A stretch of DNA of 19,474 nt from Lachnospiraceae bacterium (GTDB lineage: Bacteria > Bacillota > Clostridia > Lachnospirales > Lachnospiraceae). Location: contig JAFVEU010000091.1 in assembly GCA_017475845.1 (NCBI GenBank), positions 1 to 19,474 of the forward strand, written 5' to 3'. A program made the position numbers and the translations under genes. Shown here in pieces: positions 1 through 8,036 of this stretch (the stretch's first letter is position 1; every line of letters begins with the position of its first letter). Under the pieces are notes generated by a model. The model saw nothing but the letters and a program-made list of their open reading frames with translations, was not told the DNA's origin and did not search any database.

Positions 1-2
1 CC

Positions 3-809
3 ATTGCGGCCACCAGTATCTTAAATAAATTCGGCCTTCCGAAGGATGTGAGTTTCCTTATAGAAGGGGAATCCCTTTTAAATGACGGCATGGGAGTCGC
101 GCTTTTTGTCTGCTTTTCCGGCATAGTGGCCGGTAAGGCCGGCGGCGGATTCGTGGCGATCATGCTGAGGGAGATCCTGGGTGCGGTTGTGATCGGGGTA
201 TCGGTTACGCTTCTTTTCTTTATCCTCTTCAGGAAGACAGAGGATGATAAGCGCAGGATCTACATAAGTCTCTTAAATGTGGCTCTTGCCTACTGGCTCT
301 GTGAGATCTTTGACTGCTCCGGAGCCATAGCTTCGGTTATCTGCGGAGCGCTTTTCTTTGCGCTGCGGGGAAGGGAAGAAGAACAGAACCGGCCCATGAA
401 CTTAAAGGAATTTGATGATTTCTGGGAGGTGCTGGATACCACCCTCAATTCCGTGCTCTATGTGATACTGGGTTTTACCTTTATCCGTATCCTTCAGATG
501 GAGCATGTGGTGATACTTTCCTGTTTTGCCGTGGTATGCAATCTCATTGCCCGGTACGGGAGCGTGTATTTAAGCACCTGTCTTACAGGTCCGCTTCCGG
601 ACGGCTTTACAAGGTCCCGCTTTTCAAAGCTTCTTACCTGGGGCGGCCTGAGGGGAGGTCTTTCCATAGCTCTTGCCATGAGTACCCTCCCTCTGCTCCC
701 GGATGATACCTACCGTGTGATCCTCGGCTGCACCTATGCCATAGTATTCTTTACAACGGTGGTACAGGGGCTCAGCATGAAGCAGGTATATGAGAAGATC
801 ATAAAATAG
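3..809 (+). CDS. Na+/H+ antiporter, CPA1 (NhaP/YjcE-like), 5'-truncated
   Basis: This is the C-terminal part of a monovalent cation:proton antiporter that would exchange Na+ (or K+) for H+ across the cytoplasmic membrane. The reading frame is already open at base 3 and reads IAATSILNKFGLP before the family's IEGESLLNDG signature, so the gene starts upstream of the window and the GTG at 48 is not the real start. Several hydrophobic segments follow, then a soluble loop rich in E and R (about 120 residues into the visible part), then the conserved LLTWGGLRGGLSIALA block and a last membrane segment. The protein ends soon after that segment, so no long cytoplasmic regulatory domain is present. The family is clear. 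Ion preference cannot be read from the sequence. Confidence 0.9.
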   Translation: MAATSILNKFGLPKDVSFLIEGESLLNDGMGVALFVCFSGIVAGKAGGGFVAIMLREILGAVVIGVSVTLLFFILFRKTEDDKRRIYISLLNVALAYWLCEIFDCSGAIASVICGALFFALRGREEEQNRPMNLKEFDDFWEVLDTTLNSVLYVILGFTFIRILQMEHVVILSCFAVVCNLIARYGSVYLSTCLTGPLPDGFTRSRFSKLLTWGGLRGGLSIALAMSTLPLLPDDTYRVILGCTYAIVFFTTVVQGLSMKQVYEKIIK

Positions 810-878
810 CAGGAAGAAACGGTGCTTTTCCTAAATCTCCACAAGTGGTATTATTACCTTTAAGGTTATGGGGGAGTA

Positions 879-925
879 TCCACCGGCAGGGCGCAGGCAC
901 TTTATCGGTGGAGCTGTCTGCCTGC
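879..925 (+). promoter_or_regulatory. possible H-type pseudoknot in dapF leader
   Basis: Two interleaved inverted repeats lie just upstream of the dapF ribosome binding site. Stem 1 pairs TCCACCG (879-885) with CGGTGGA (906-912). Stem 2 pairs GCAGGCA (893-899) with TGCCTGC (919-925). The 5' strand of stem 2 lies inside the loop of stem 1, which is the arrangement of an H-type pseudoknot with loops of 7, 6 and 6 bases. The dapF Shine-Dalgarno sequence begins only 4 bases later, at 929. Function as a regulatory RNA is inference. The element is much smaller than a lysine riboswitch, and chance pairing is possible. Confidence 0.35.
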
Positions 926-940
926 AGTAAGGAACGGAAT

Positions 941-1810
941 ATGAAATTCACTAAAATGCAGGGCATAGGGAATGACTATGTCTATATAAACGGTTTTGAG
1001 GAAAAGTTTGCGGACCATCCCGGCATGTCGGTAAAGGTAAGCGACAGGCATTTCGGTATAGGCTCCGACGGTCTCATCATCATAAATCCCTCCGATAAGG
1101 CGGATTTTGAGATGGAAATGTACAATGCGGACGGCAGCAGGTCCGAGATGTGCGGAAACGGCATAAGATGTGTGGGTAAATTCGTCTACGACAAGGGACT
1201 TACGGATAAGACGGAGATAACCGTGGATACCCTGGCCGGAGTCAAGAAGCTTAAGCTTTTCACGGAGAACGGCAGGGTAAAGAGCGTCACCGTGGATATG
1301 GGGGAGCCTATCCTTAAGGCTGAGGATATTCCCGTAAATATCCCGGGGATCAGCGGAGATACGGAAAAGGTGGTAAGTGTCCCCATAGAGGTGAAGGGAA
1401 AGGAATATAAGATAACCTGTGTATCCATGGGGAATCCCCACGGCGTGGTCTTTGTGCCGGAGGATCCCGGGGATCTGAATCTGGAAGCCCTGGGACCGGA
1501 CTTCGAGAACCATGCCTATTTCCCCAACAGGGTAAATACCGAATTTATCTATGTGAAGGACAGGAAAAACCTGATAATGAGGGTCTGGGAAAGAGGCAGC
1601 GGAGAGACCTTTGCCTGCGGCACCGGAGCCTGCGCATCCCTTGTGGCAGCGGTACTTAACGGGCTCTCCGACAGAGAGGTTGACATAAAACTGTTAGGGG
1701 GCACGCTCCACATAAAATGGGATGAGGATGACGGGCATGTCTATATGACAGGTCCCGCAGAAACGGTCTTTGAAGGAGATCTGGAAGAAAGCCTTGTCAC
1801 AAGGCTGTAG
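941..1810 (+). CDS. dapF: diaminopimelate epimerase
   Basis: Converts LL-diaminopimelate to meso-diaminopimelate, the last step before lysine and the source of the peptidoglycan cross-linking residue. It is cytosolic and PLP-independent. The 289-residue length is usual for the family. Both catalytic cysteines are visible: Cys71 in EMCGNGIRC and Cys226 in GSGETFACGTGACAS. The N-terminus MKFTKMQGIGND matches the family start. The ATG at 941 is preceded by AAGGA with a 7-base spacer, whereas the in-frame extension back to a GTG at 845 adds 32 residues with no homology character and runs through the possible leader pseudoknot. The next gene, dapL, makes the substrate of this enzyme, so the pair forms the end of the aminotransferase branch of DAP synthesis. 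Confidence 0.97.
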   Translation: MKFTKMQGIGNDYVYINGFEEKFADHPGMSVKVSDRHFGIGSDGLIIINPSDKADFEMEMYNADGSRSEMCGNGIRCVGKFVYDKGLTDKTEITVDTLAGVKKLKLFTENGRVKSVTVDMGEPILKAEDIPVNIPGISGDTEKVVSVPIEVKGKEYKITCVSMGNPHGVVFVPEDPGDLNLEALGPDFENHAYFPNRVNTEFIYVKDRKNLIMRVWERGSGETFACGTGACASLVAAVLNGLSDREVDIKLLGGTLHIKWDEDDGHVYMTGPAETVFEGDLEESLVTRL

Positions 1811-1882
1811 TCACAAAAGGGTCAGCGCTTCTCCTGCGGAGCGGAAATTGTTTTAAGAAGAAAGGAACGGTAAAGACAGAAA

Positions 1883-3100
1883 ATGTTCAAGGTAAACAGC
1901 GATTATTTAAAGCTCAGAGGCTCTTATCTCTTCTCCGAGATCGGGAGAAGGGTCAATGAATATCAGGCGGCAAATCCCGATAAGAAGATCATAAGGCTGG
2001 GTATAGGGGACGTGACGAGACCCCTGACTCCCACCATTATCTCCGCCCTTCATGAAGCAGTGGATATGGAGGGAAGGGAAGAGACCTTTAAGGGCTACGC
2101 TCCGGATCTGGGGTACGCTTTCTTAAGGGAGACCATAGCGGAAAACGACTATAAGAAGAGAGGCTGCGATATTGAGAGCGATGAGATCTTCGTATCCGAC
2201 GGGGCAAAGAGCGATTCCGCAAATATCCAGGAGATCTTCAGCCGGGATAATAAGATAGCGGTCTGTGATCCCGTATATCCGGTTTATCTGGATTCCAATG
2301 TCATGGCGGGGCGAGCCGGGGATTATGACGAAAAGGAAGAAAAGTGGAAGGGTGTGGTATACATGCCCTGTACGGCTGAAAACGGCTTCTGTCCCGATCT
2401 GCCGGAGGAGATCCCCGATATCATCTATATCTGTTCCCCCAATAATCCCACGGGAACGGCCATGAAAAAGGATGAGCTGCAGAAGTTTGTGGATTATGCC
2501 AATGAGAACCATTCCGTGATCATATTTGACGCGGCCTATGAGGCTTATATCTCCGAAGAGGGAGTGCCCCATTCCATATATGAATGCGCTGACGCAAAGA
2601 AGTGTGCTATCGAGATCCGTTCCTTCTCAAAGAATGCGGGCTTTACCGGCGTGAGACTGGGATTCTCCGTGGTTCCCAAGGAGCTGAAGAGCGCAGACGG
2701 ATACGATCTCTATTCCCTCTGGAAGAGAAGACACGGCACCAAATTCAACGGGGCTCCCTTTATCCAGCAGAAGGCGGGAGAGGCAGTCTATTCCCCGCAG
2801 GGCCGGGAAGAGATAAAGGGTCTGGTATCCTATTACATGGAAAACGCAAAGGTCATAAGGGAAGGACTGAAGTCCGCAGGATTTACGGTTTACGGAGGTG
2901 TGAATGCACCCTACATCTGGCTTAAGACCCCGGATAACATGAGCAGCTGGGATTTCTTTGATCATCTCTTAAAGAATGCCGGCGTTGTAGGCACTCCGGG
3001 TTCAGGCTTCGGGCCCTCCGGAGAAGGCTATTTCCGCCTGACTGCTTTCGGCAGCCATGAAAATTCCGCGGAAGCCATGGGAAGGATCGCGGATCTTTAA
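1883..3100 (+). CDS. dapL: LL-diaminopimelate aminotransferase
   Basis: PLP-dependent class I/II aminotransferase that makes LL-diaminopimelate directly from tetrahydrodipicolinate and glutamate, bypassing the succinylase and acetylase routes. The start MFKVNSDYLKL and the stretch GSYLFSEIGRRV are typical of the DapL family. SPNNPTG lies at about residues 185-191, and the PLP lysine is Lys250 in SFSKNAGFTGVRLGF. At 405 residues it has the usual length. The nearest strong Shine-Dalgarno sequence (AAGGAA, 1862-1867) is 15 bases from the ATG, which is long, but no other start fits the family. It follows dapF by 72 bases and is probably cotranscribed with it. This route is typical of Clostridia and several other phyla. 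Confidence 0.96.
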   Translation: MFKVNSDYLKLRGSYLFSEIGRRVNEYQAANPDKKIIRLGIGDVTRPLTPTIISALHEAVDMEGREETFKGYAPDLGYAFLRETIAENDYKKRGCDIESDEIFVSDGAKSDSANIQEIFSRDNKIAVCDPVYPVYLDSNVMAGRAGDYDEKEEKWKGVVYMPCTAENGFCPDLPEEIPDIIYICSPNNPTGTAMKKDELQKFVDYANENHSVIIFDAAYEAYISEEGVPHSIYECADAKKCAIEIRSFSKNAGFTGVRLGFSVVPKELKSADGYDLYSLWKRRHGTKFNGAPFIQQKAGEAVYSPQGREEIKGLVSYYMENAKVIREGLKSAGFTVYGGVNAPYIWLKTPDNMSSWDFFDHLLKNAGVVGTPGSGFGPSGEGYFRLTAFGSHENSAEAMGRIADL

Positions 3101-3115
3101 GAGGTGGCCTGTTAT

Positions 3116-3514
3116 ATGAAGTACGAGGGATATTCATTTATTTTCGACATTGACGGTACCATCTGTCCCATTAAGAAACAGGACGAGAAGTATGAAGACC
3201 TGGTACCCTATGGGGAGATGGTGGAGAAGATACGGTTTTATAAGGAAAACGGGGCAAAGATAATACTCTTTACCTCAAGGAACATGAATTCCTATAACGG
3301 AAATCTGGGGCTTATCAATAAGCATACGGCTCCGGTGCTCTCTGAGTGGCTTGAGAAATGGCAGATACCCTATGACGAGATAGTCTACGGGAAGCTGTGG
3401 CCGGGACATAAGGGGTTCTATGTGGATGACAGGACCGTAAGGCCGGATGAATTCCTTAAATTTTCGCCGGAGGAACTGGATGAGCTGTGCGGGTCCTCCA
3501 GGTGCAGCGGATAG
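3116..3514 (+). CDS. small HAD-superfamily phosphatase
   Basis: A 132-residue haloacid dehalogenase-fold protein with only the core Rossmann-like domain and no cap. Motif I is FDIDGT (Asp11 and Asp13, nucleophile and general acid). Motif II is IILFTSR, and the acidic motif IV is GFYVDDRTVRP. Small HAD proteins of this look are often labelled capsular biosynthesis phosphatases, but the substrate is unknown here and no capsule genes are nearby. I prefer the ATG at 3116 because GAGGTGG (3101-3107) sits 8 bases before it; a GTG at 3104 would add four residues and overlap that ribosome binding site. It follows dapL by 15 bases and is followed closely by the antiporter gene, so it is probably in the same transcript. 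Confidence 0.85.
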   Translation: MKYEGYSFIFDIDGTICPIKKQDEKYEDLVPYGEMVEKIRFYKENGAKIILFTSRNMNSYNGNLGLINKHTAPVLSEWLEKWQIPYDEIVYGKLWPGHKGFYVDDRTVRPDEFLKFSPEELDELCGSSRCSG

Positions 3515-3526
3515 GAGAGTGCTGGG

Positions 3527-4504
3527 ATGATGATGTTTTTAAATATAGTTTTGCTTGCAGCAGGCTTTGTATTTCTGGTAAAGGGAGCGGATATCTTTGT
3601 GGACGGAAGCTCCAATGTGGCAAGGACCTTTCATGTGCCCGGTCTCGTTATCGGACTTACCATAGTGGCTATGGGAACTTCCTTTCCCGAGCTGGCGGTG
3701 AGTTCCGTGGCTGCGGTACAGGGCTCCAATGAGATAGCACTGAGCAATGTCATAGGTTCAAATCTTTTTAATCTGCTGATGGTCCTGGGTTTGAGCGCGG
3801 TCATAAGAAGGCTTCCCGTGGAAAAAAGCGTGATCATGAGGGACTTTCCATTGTTCCTGGCATCAACCGTTTTTGTTTTCTTCTTTATCGCGGCGGGCTA
3901 CCTCCCTTTCGGATTCGCCGGAATGGATATGTCGGCAAAGACCGGGACTCTCATAAGGCCGGCCTCCATCGTGCTGATCATAGCCTTTGTGGTCTATATC
4001 GTATATCTTATCCTTGATGCCCGTAAGAACCCGTCTGAGCCGGAAACGGAGGCTCAGATCCCTCTGTGGAAGTGTGCCCTGATGATAGTCTTCGGCGCAG
4101 CCCTTATCATCCTTGGAGGACAGGCGGTGGTAAACAGCGCGAAGTTCATTGCCTCGGCCATGGGGCTTACGGAAACACTTATCGGCCTTACCGTGGTGGC
4201 GGTGGGAACCTCCCTGCCGGAACTGGTAACCTCCATGGTAGCCTGCAGTAAGGGTGAAACGGGACTGGCTGTGGGAAACGCAGTGGGCTCCAATATCTTT
4301 AATGTCATGCTGATACTGGGAGTCTCCTGTACCATCAGCCCCATTACCGCCAATGTGGCTTCTCTCTGGGATACGCTGATCCTTATCGGTGCGGGGCTCC
4401 TCACCTGGGCCTGTGCCGCTACCAGGCGTTCCATAGGAAGGCTTGAGGGCAGCATAATGGTACTCTGTTACGTGGGTACCATAGTATTTGCGATCATAAG
4501 ATAA
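3527..4504 (+). CDS. Ca2+/Na+ antiporter (CaCA family, YrbG-like)
   Basis: Integral membrane exchanger of the calcium/cation antiporter superfamily, 325 residues. It shows the duplicated alpha repeats that define the family. The first half has MGTSFPELAVS and SNVIGSNLFN; the second half has VGTSLPELVTS and GNAVGSNIFN. The Glu of each GTSxPEL motif is an ion ligand in known members. Hydrophobic segments alternate with a short charged loop near residues 163-178 that separates the halves. Three consecutive ATG codons start the gene (3527, 3530, 3533), with AGGAGA about 10 bases upstream. It probably exports Ca2+ in exchange for Na+ or H+; ion specificity is inferred from the family. Confidence 0.94.
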   Translation: MMMFLNIVLLAAGFVFLVKGADIFVDGSSNVARTFHVPGLVIGLTIVAMGTSFPELAVSSVAAVQGSNEIALSNVIGSNLFNLLMVLGLSAVIRRLPVEKSVIMRDFPLFLASTVFVFFFIAAGYLPFGFAGMDMSAKTGTLIRPASIVLIIAFVVYIVYLILDARKNPSEPETEAQIPLWKCALMIVFGAALIILGGQAVVNSAKFIASAMGLTETLIGLTVVAVGTSLPELVTSMVACSKGETGLAVGNAVGSNIFNVMLILGVSCTISPITANVASLWDTLILIGAGLLTWACAATRRSIGRLEGSIMVLCYVGTIVFAIIR

Positions 4505-4515
4505 AGGGAAAGAAA

Positions 4516-4914
4516 ATGGGATCATTTAAGGATATAGAAGAAGCAAGAAGCTTTTTTAAGAAGGACAGATTTGCCACGGAAAACGGAATGCGGATCGATG
4601 AACTGGATGATGAGCATTCCTTATGCAGCATGGAATTATGGGACAGCCACAAGAATGCCAATGACGGCATTATGGGCGGAGTGATCTATACCCTTGCGGA
4701 TTTTGCCTTTGCAGCCCTTGTCTGCAATATCCATAACCCCACCGTGGCCCAGCAGGTCAGTATGAACTTTCTTTCCGCGCCCAGGGGAAAGAAGCTCTTT
4801 GCAAGGGCTGAGTGCCGGAAGGACGGAAGGACCTCCACCATAGTCACAGTGGATGTGACGGACGAAAAGGGAAACGACGTTGCGCTTTTCACAGGCACCG
4901 GTTTTAAGTTATAA
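4516..4914 (+). CDS. PaaI-family hotdog thioesterase
   Basis: Single-domain hotdog-fold protein of 132 residues, probably an acyl-CoA thioesterase acting as a multimer in the cytosol. The core motif reads NANDGIMGGVIYTLAD (about residues 47-62), which aligns with the N..G..HGG....LAD signature of PaaI-type enzymes. Met53 stands where many members have His, while the downstream Asp62 of LAD, often catalytic, is kept. The C-terminal strands include TIVTVDVTDEKGNDVALFTGTGF, a usual ending. It starts 11 bases after the antiporter stop with a weak AAAGGGAAAG ribosome binding site, and lies upstream of acetate kinase. The acyl-CoA substrate cannot be read from the sequence. Confidence 0.86.
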   Translation: MGSFKDIEEARSFFKKDRFATENGMRIDELDDEHSLCSMELWDSHKNANDGIMGGVIYTLADFAFAALVCNIHNPTVAQQVSMNFLSAPRGKKLFARAECRKDGRTSTIVTVDVTDEKGNDVALFTGTGFKL

Positions 4915-4946
4915 TACTTTCAACGACCAGAAGGAGAGGTGTATTT

Positions 4947-6143
4947 ATGAAGGTGTTGGTAATAAACTGCGGAAGCTCTTCTCTTAAATTCAGGCTGATC
5001 GACACGGCAACGGAAACGGTTCTGGCCAGAGGGCTTTTTGAGAGGATCGGGCAGGAAAAAGGTGGTTTTTCCTATATTCCCGGAGAAAAGGATAAGATCA
5101 CGGAGGACAGGGTGATCCCTGACCACTATGAAGCCGTGAAGATCCTGATAGAAACCATCACAGACAGCAGGCTGGGGGTTATAGGAAGTCTGGATGATAT
5201 AGATGCAGTGGGACACAGGATAGTTCATGGCGGGGACAAATTTGCCCACCCGGTGGTGATAACGGATGAGGTGATAAGGGGTATAGAGGAGTGCTCACGT
5301 CTGGCACCCATACATAATCCCGTGAACCTCCTTGGCATAAAGGCCTGTATGAAATATATGCCCGATACGGTCATGGTGGGGGTCTTCGACACATCCTTCC
5401 ATCAGACCATGCCGGAGGAAGCCTATCTCTACGGCATTCCCTATGAGTACTATGAAAGGGACAGGGTAAGGAAATACGGATTCCACGGCATGAGCCACGA
5501 ATATGTGGCCGGAGAGACCGCAAAAATGCTGGGAAAGGATATCAGGGATACCCGGATAATCACCTGTCATCTCGGTAACGGTGCTTCGATCTGCGCCGTT
5601 AAGGGAGGAATATCCGTAGATACTTCCATGGGCTTTACGCCTCTGGCGGGGATCATAATGGGCACCCGTTCGGGAGGGATAGATCCGGAGATAGTTAATT
5701 ATATCGCCACCGAAGAAAACAAGTCCCTTCAGGAGGTTATGGATATCCTGAACACAAAGTCGGGGCTGTACGGGGTTTCCGGCTATCTGTCATCCGATGT
5801 CAGGGATCTGACAGAGGAGTATGATAAGGGGAATGAGGACGCAAAACGCGCTCTGAACAAGCTGTCCTACTCAATCACAAAATTCATCGGTGCATATGTG
5901 GTGGTCCTTGGAGGGGTTGATGCCATTACATTCACCGCGGGAATAGGCGAGAACAGCTGGCTTGTAAGGAAGCTTGTGTGTGAGCGTCTCAACGCCCTTG
6001 GGGTTGTGCTGGATGAGGAGAAGAATAAAAATGTCAAAGGGGCTGACATGATATCCGCAGCGGAGTCCAAAGTGAAGATCTTCAGGATCCCCACGGATGA
6101 GGAAATGTCAATAGCAAGACAGGTAGTAAAGACTTTATCATGA
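4947..6143 (+). CDS. ackA: acetate kinase
   Basis: Cytosolic ASKHA-fold kinase that interconverts acetyl phosphate plus ADP with acetate plus ATP, the ATP-yielding step of acetate fermentation. The 398-residue length is standard. The phosphate-1 motif is VINCGSSSLKF at the N-terminus, then GHRIVHGG, then FDTSFHQTMPEEAYLYGIP, and the nucleotide-binding block HLGNGASICAVKGG with MGTRSGGIDPEIV. The C-terminal FTAGIGENSWLVRKLVCERL is also typical. A good Shine-Dalgarno sequence (GAAGGAGAGG) precedes the ATG. The usual partner pta (phosphotransacetylase) is not adjacent. The gene next downstream encodes an HPr-like protein. Confidence 0.98.
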   Translation: MKVLVINCGSSSLKFRLIDTATETVLARGLFERIGQEKGGFSYIPGEKDKITEDRVIPDHYEAVKILIETITDSRLGVIGSLDDIDAVGHRIVHGGDKFAHPVVITDEVIRGIEECSRLAPIHNPVNLLGIKACMKYMPDTVMVGVFDTSFHQTMPEEAYLYGIPYEYYERDRVRKYGFHGMSHEYVAGETAKMLGKDIRDTRIITCHLGNGASICAVKGGISVDTSMGFTPLAGIIMGTRSGGIDPEIVNYIATEENKSLQEVMDILNTKSGLYGVSGYLSSDVRDLTEEYDKGNEDAKRALNKLSYSITKFIGAYVVVLGGVDAITFTAGIGENSWLVRKLVCERLNALGVVLDEEKNKNVKGADMISAAESKVKIFRIPTDEEMSIARQVVKTLS

Positions 6144-6193
6144 GAAGGCAGTAAACAACGGTATTCGGCAATTGGGTTATAGGGAGGTATGTC

Positions 6194-6451
6194 ATGAAGG
6201 AATTCAATTTTACTGTAACTGATGAAAACGGGATCCATGCACGCCCGGCGGGACAGCTGGTGAAGGAGGCAAAGAGCTTTAACAGCAGCATAACCGTTGA
6301 AAAAGGCGATAAGAGCAGTGATATGAAAAAGCTCTTAAAGCTTATGGGCATGGGGATCAAGCAGGGCGATACCATCACCGTAAAAGTGGAGGGGGACGAT
6401 GAGGACGCCTGTGCTGCAAAGGTAGAGGAATTCTTAAAGGAGAATTTCTGA
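6194..6451 (+). CDS. HPr-like phosphocarrier, Lys at the Ser46 position
   Basis: An 85-residue protein with the full HPr fold layout. His15 lies in NGIHARPAGQLV, which is the phosphorylation site used by enzyme I in the PTS. The regulatory segment that in Gram-positive HPr reads about KSIMGVMSLGI here reads KKLLKLMGMGI (residues 45-55), so position 46 is Lys instead of the Ser phosphorylated by HPr kinase. The C-terminus (KVEGDDEDACAAKVEEFLKENF) is normal. GGGAGG at 6182-6187 gives a good ribosome binding site 6 bases from the ATG. No PTS component or HPr kinase gene is in the window. It is either a second HPr devoted to phosphotransfer, or a regulator that cannot serve CcpA through Ser46. 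Confidence 0.92.
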   Translation: MKEFNFTVTDENGIHARPAGQLVKEAKSFNSSITVEKGDKSSDMKKLLKLMGMGIKQGDTITVKVEGDDEDACAAKVEEFLKENF

Positions 6452-6476
6452 AAAACAAAAACAGGAGAGAAAACAA

Positions 6477-8018
6477 ATGACAGGATCGGCGATTTGTGTA
6501 CTGCTGGCTATTATTGCGTATCTGGGGCTTACGATCTACGTAGGCGTCTATTTCAGCAAAAAGGGCAGCGCGGAGGATACTGAGAATTTTTACCTTGGAG
6601 GCAGGGCGCTGCATCCGGTGGTGACCGCAATGAGTGCGGAGGCTTCGGACATGAGCTCCTATCTTCTCATGGGGCTTCCGGGACTTGCGTATCTCTGCGG
6701 TGTGGCGGAAGTGGGATGGACAGTCATAGGACTGGCCATAGGTACCTACCTTAATTTCCTTCTGGTGGCAAAACGTCTCAGGGTGTATTCCGAGGAGATC
6801 GGAGCCAGCACCATACCGGATTTCTTTTCCAGACGCTATGAGGATGACCGGCACGCACTTTCCCTCATCGCGGCACTGGTGATCCTGGTATTTTTCATTC
6901 CATACACGGCTTCCGGTTTTAAGGCTGTGGGAACACTGTTCAACAGCCTTTTCGGATGGGATTATCACGTTTCAATGATAGTGGGTGCCATCGTCATAGT
7001 GGGCTACACTGTTTTGGGAGGGTTTTTGGCCGTATCCACCACGGACCTTATCCAGTCAGTGGTCATGAGCCTTGCCCTTCTTGTCATCATCTTATTCGGA
7101 ATAGGACAGGCCGGAGGAATTGGTGCCGTTATCAGTAATGCGGCTGCTCTTCCCGGGTATTTAAGCCTTACCCAGGGCTATGATCCCTCTGCGGGAGCAG
7201 CGGGCAGCTTCGGCTTCCTTCCCATAGTCTCCACTATGGCCTGGGGACTGGGATATTTCGGTATGCCCCATATCCTCTTACGTTTCATGGCTATACGTAA
7301 TCCGGAGGAGATAAAGTATTCAAGGCGCATAGCTGCTGTCTGGGTAGTGGTTTCCATGGCAGTTGCGGTATTTATCGGTATCATAGGATACAGCATTTCG
7401 GTTGCGGGAAAGATCCCCATGCTTGAAACAAGCGCGGATTCCGAGACAGTCATCATAAAGATCGCGGATGTCATGAGTAAGAATGGTGTGTTCTTCGCGA
7501 TAATCGCAGGTATAGTTATGGCCGGTATTCTCGCCGCCACCATGTCCACTGCGGATTCCCAGCTTCTGGCAGCTGCCAGCAGCATGTCTGAGGACCTGAT
7601 GAAGAACTTCTTCGGGATCAAGATGGAGAAAAAGACTTCCATGATAATAGCCAGAGGCACGGTAATAGTGATAGCTCTTATTGCAGTCTTCCTGGCCTGG
7701 GATCCAAACAGCAGTGTGTTCCGTGTTATCTCCTTTGCCTGGGCGGGCTTTGGTGCGGCCTTCGGACCTGTAATGCTCCTTGCCATGTTCTGGAGGCGGG
7801 GAAACAAGGCAGGCGCCATGGCAGGTATGCTTGCAGGCGGGATCATGGTGTTCGTATGGAAATACCTCATCGCTCCCATGGGAGGCGCATTTGCGATCTA
7901 TGAACTGCTTCCTGCCTTTATAATTGCCCTGGTAGTTGATGTTGTTGTATCAGGCGCAACTGCCGAGCCCTCGGAAAGCATCCGTAAGACCTTCGATAAG
8001 GTTGAGGCTTCATTATAA
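6477..8018 (+). CDS. putP: Na+/proline symporter (SSS family)
   Basis: Sodium:solute symporter of 513 residues with about 13 hydrophobic segments, expected to import L-proline with Na+. Blocks shared with E. coli PutP are easy to see: AMSAEASDMSSYLLMGLPG near residues 50-68, WGLGYFGMPHILLRFMA in the middle, LAATMSTADSQLL (Na+ site Ser/Thr), and FAWAGFGAAFGPVMLLAMFWRR towards the C-terminus. One difference is Glu in SAEASDMS, where E. coli PutP has Gly. AGGAGA lies 6 bases before the ATG. The gene follows HPr by 25 bases and precedes the exonuclease gene by 18, which points to cotranscription. Proline is the best guess for substrate; related SSS members carry other solutes. Confidence 0.9.
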   Translation: MTGSAICVLLAIIAYLGLTIYVGVYFSKKGSAEDTENFYLGGRALHPVVTAMSAEASDMSSYLLMGLPGLAYLCGVAEVGWTVIGLAIGTYLNFLLVAKRLRVYSEEIGASTIPDFFSRRYEDDRHALSLIAALVILVFFIPYTASGFKAVGTLFNSLFGWDYHVSMIVGAIVIVGYTVLGGFLAVSTTDLIQSVVMSLALLVIILFGIGQAGGIGAVISNAAALPGYLSLTQGYDPSAGAAGSFGFLPIVSTMAWGLGYFGMPHILLRFMAIRNPEEIKYSRRIAAVWVVVSMAVAVFIGIIGYSISVAGKIPMLETSADSETVIIKIADVMSKNGVFFAIIAGIVMAGILAATMSTADSQLLAAASSMSEDLMKNFFGIKMEKKTSMIIARGTVIVIALIAVFLAWDPNSSVFRVISFAWAGFGAAFGPVMLLAMFWRRGNKAGAMAGMLAGGIMVFVWKYLIAPMGGAFAIYELLPAFIIALVVDVVVSGATAEPSESIRKTFDKVEASL

Positions 8019-8036
8019 GGAGCAGTATAAACAGCT

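Noticed and set aside
845..940. Extension of dapF to a GTG at 845
   Set aside because: The added 32 residues do not look like DapF, and a good Shine-Dalgarno sequence plus the family N-terminus mark the ATG at 941.
902..1513. Long minus-strand frame opposite dapF
   Set aside because: It is the mirror of a well-recognised gene; the translation has no family features and no ribosome binding site. The same holds for the long minus-strand frames opposite fucI (11643-12848), the FGGY kinase (16099-17028) and the gatD-like gene (17659-18660).
1811..1882. Small hairpin between dapF and dapL (CTCC TGC GGAG) as a terminator
   Set aside because: The perfect stem is only 4 bp and the T run is weak, so it is unlikely to stop transcription between two functionally linked genes.
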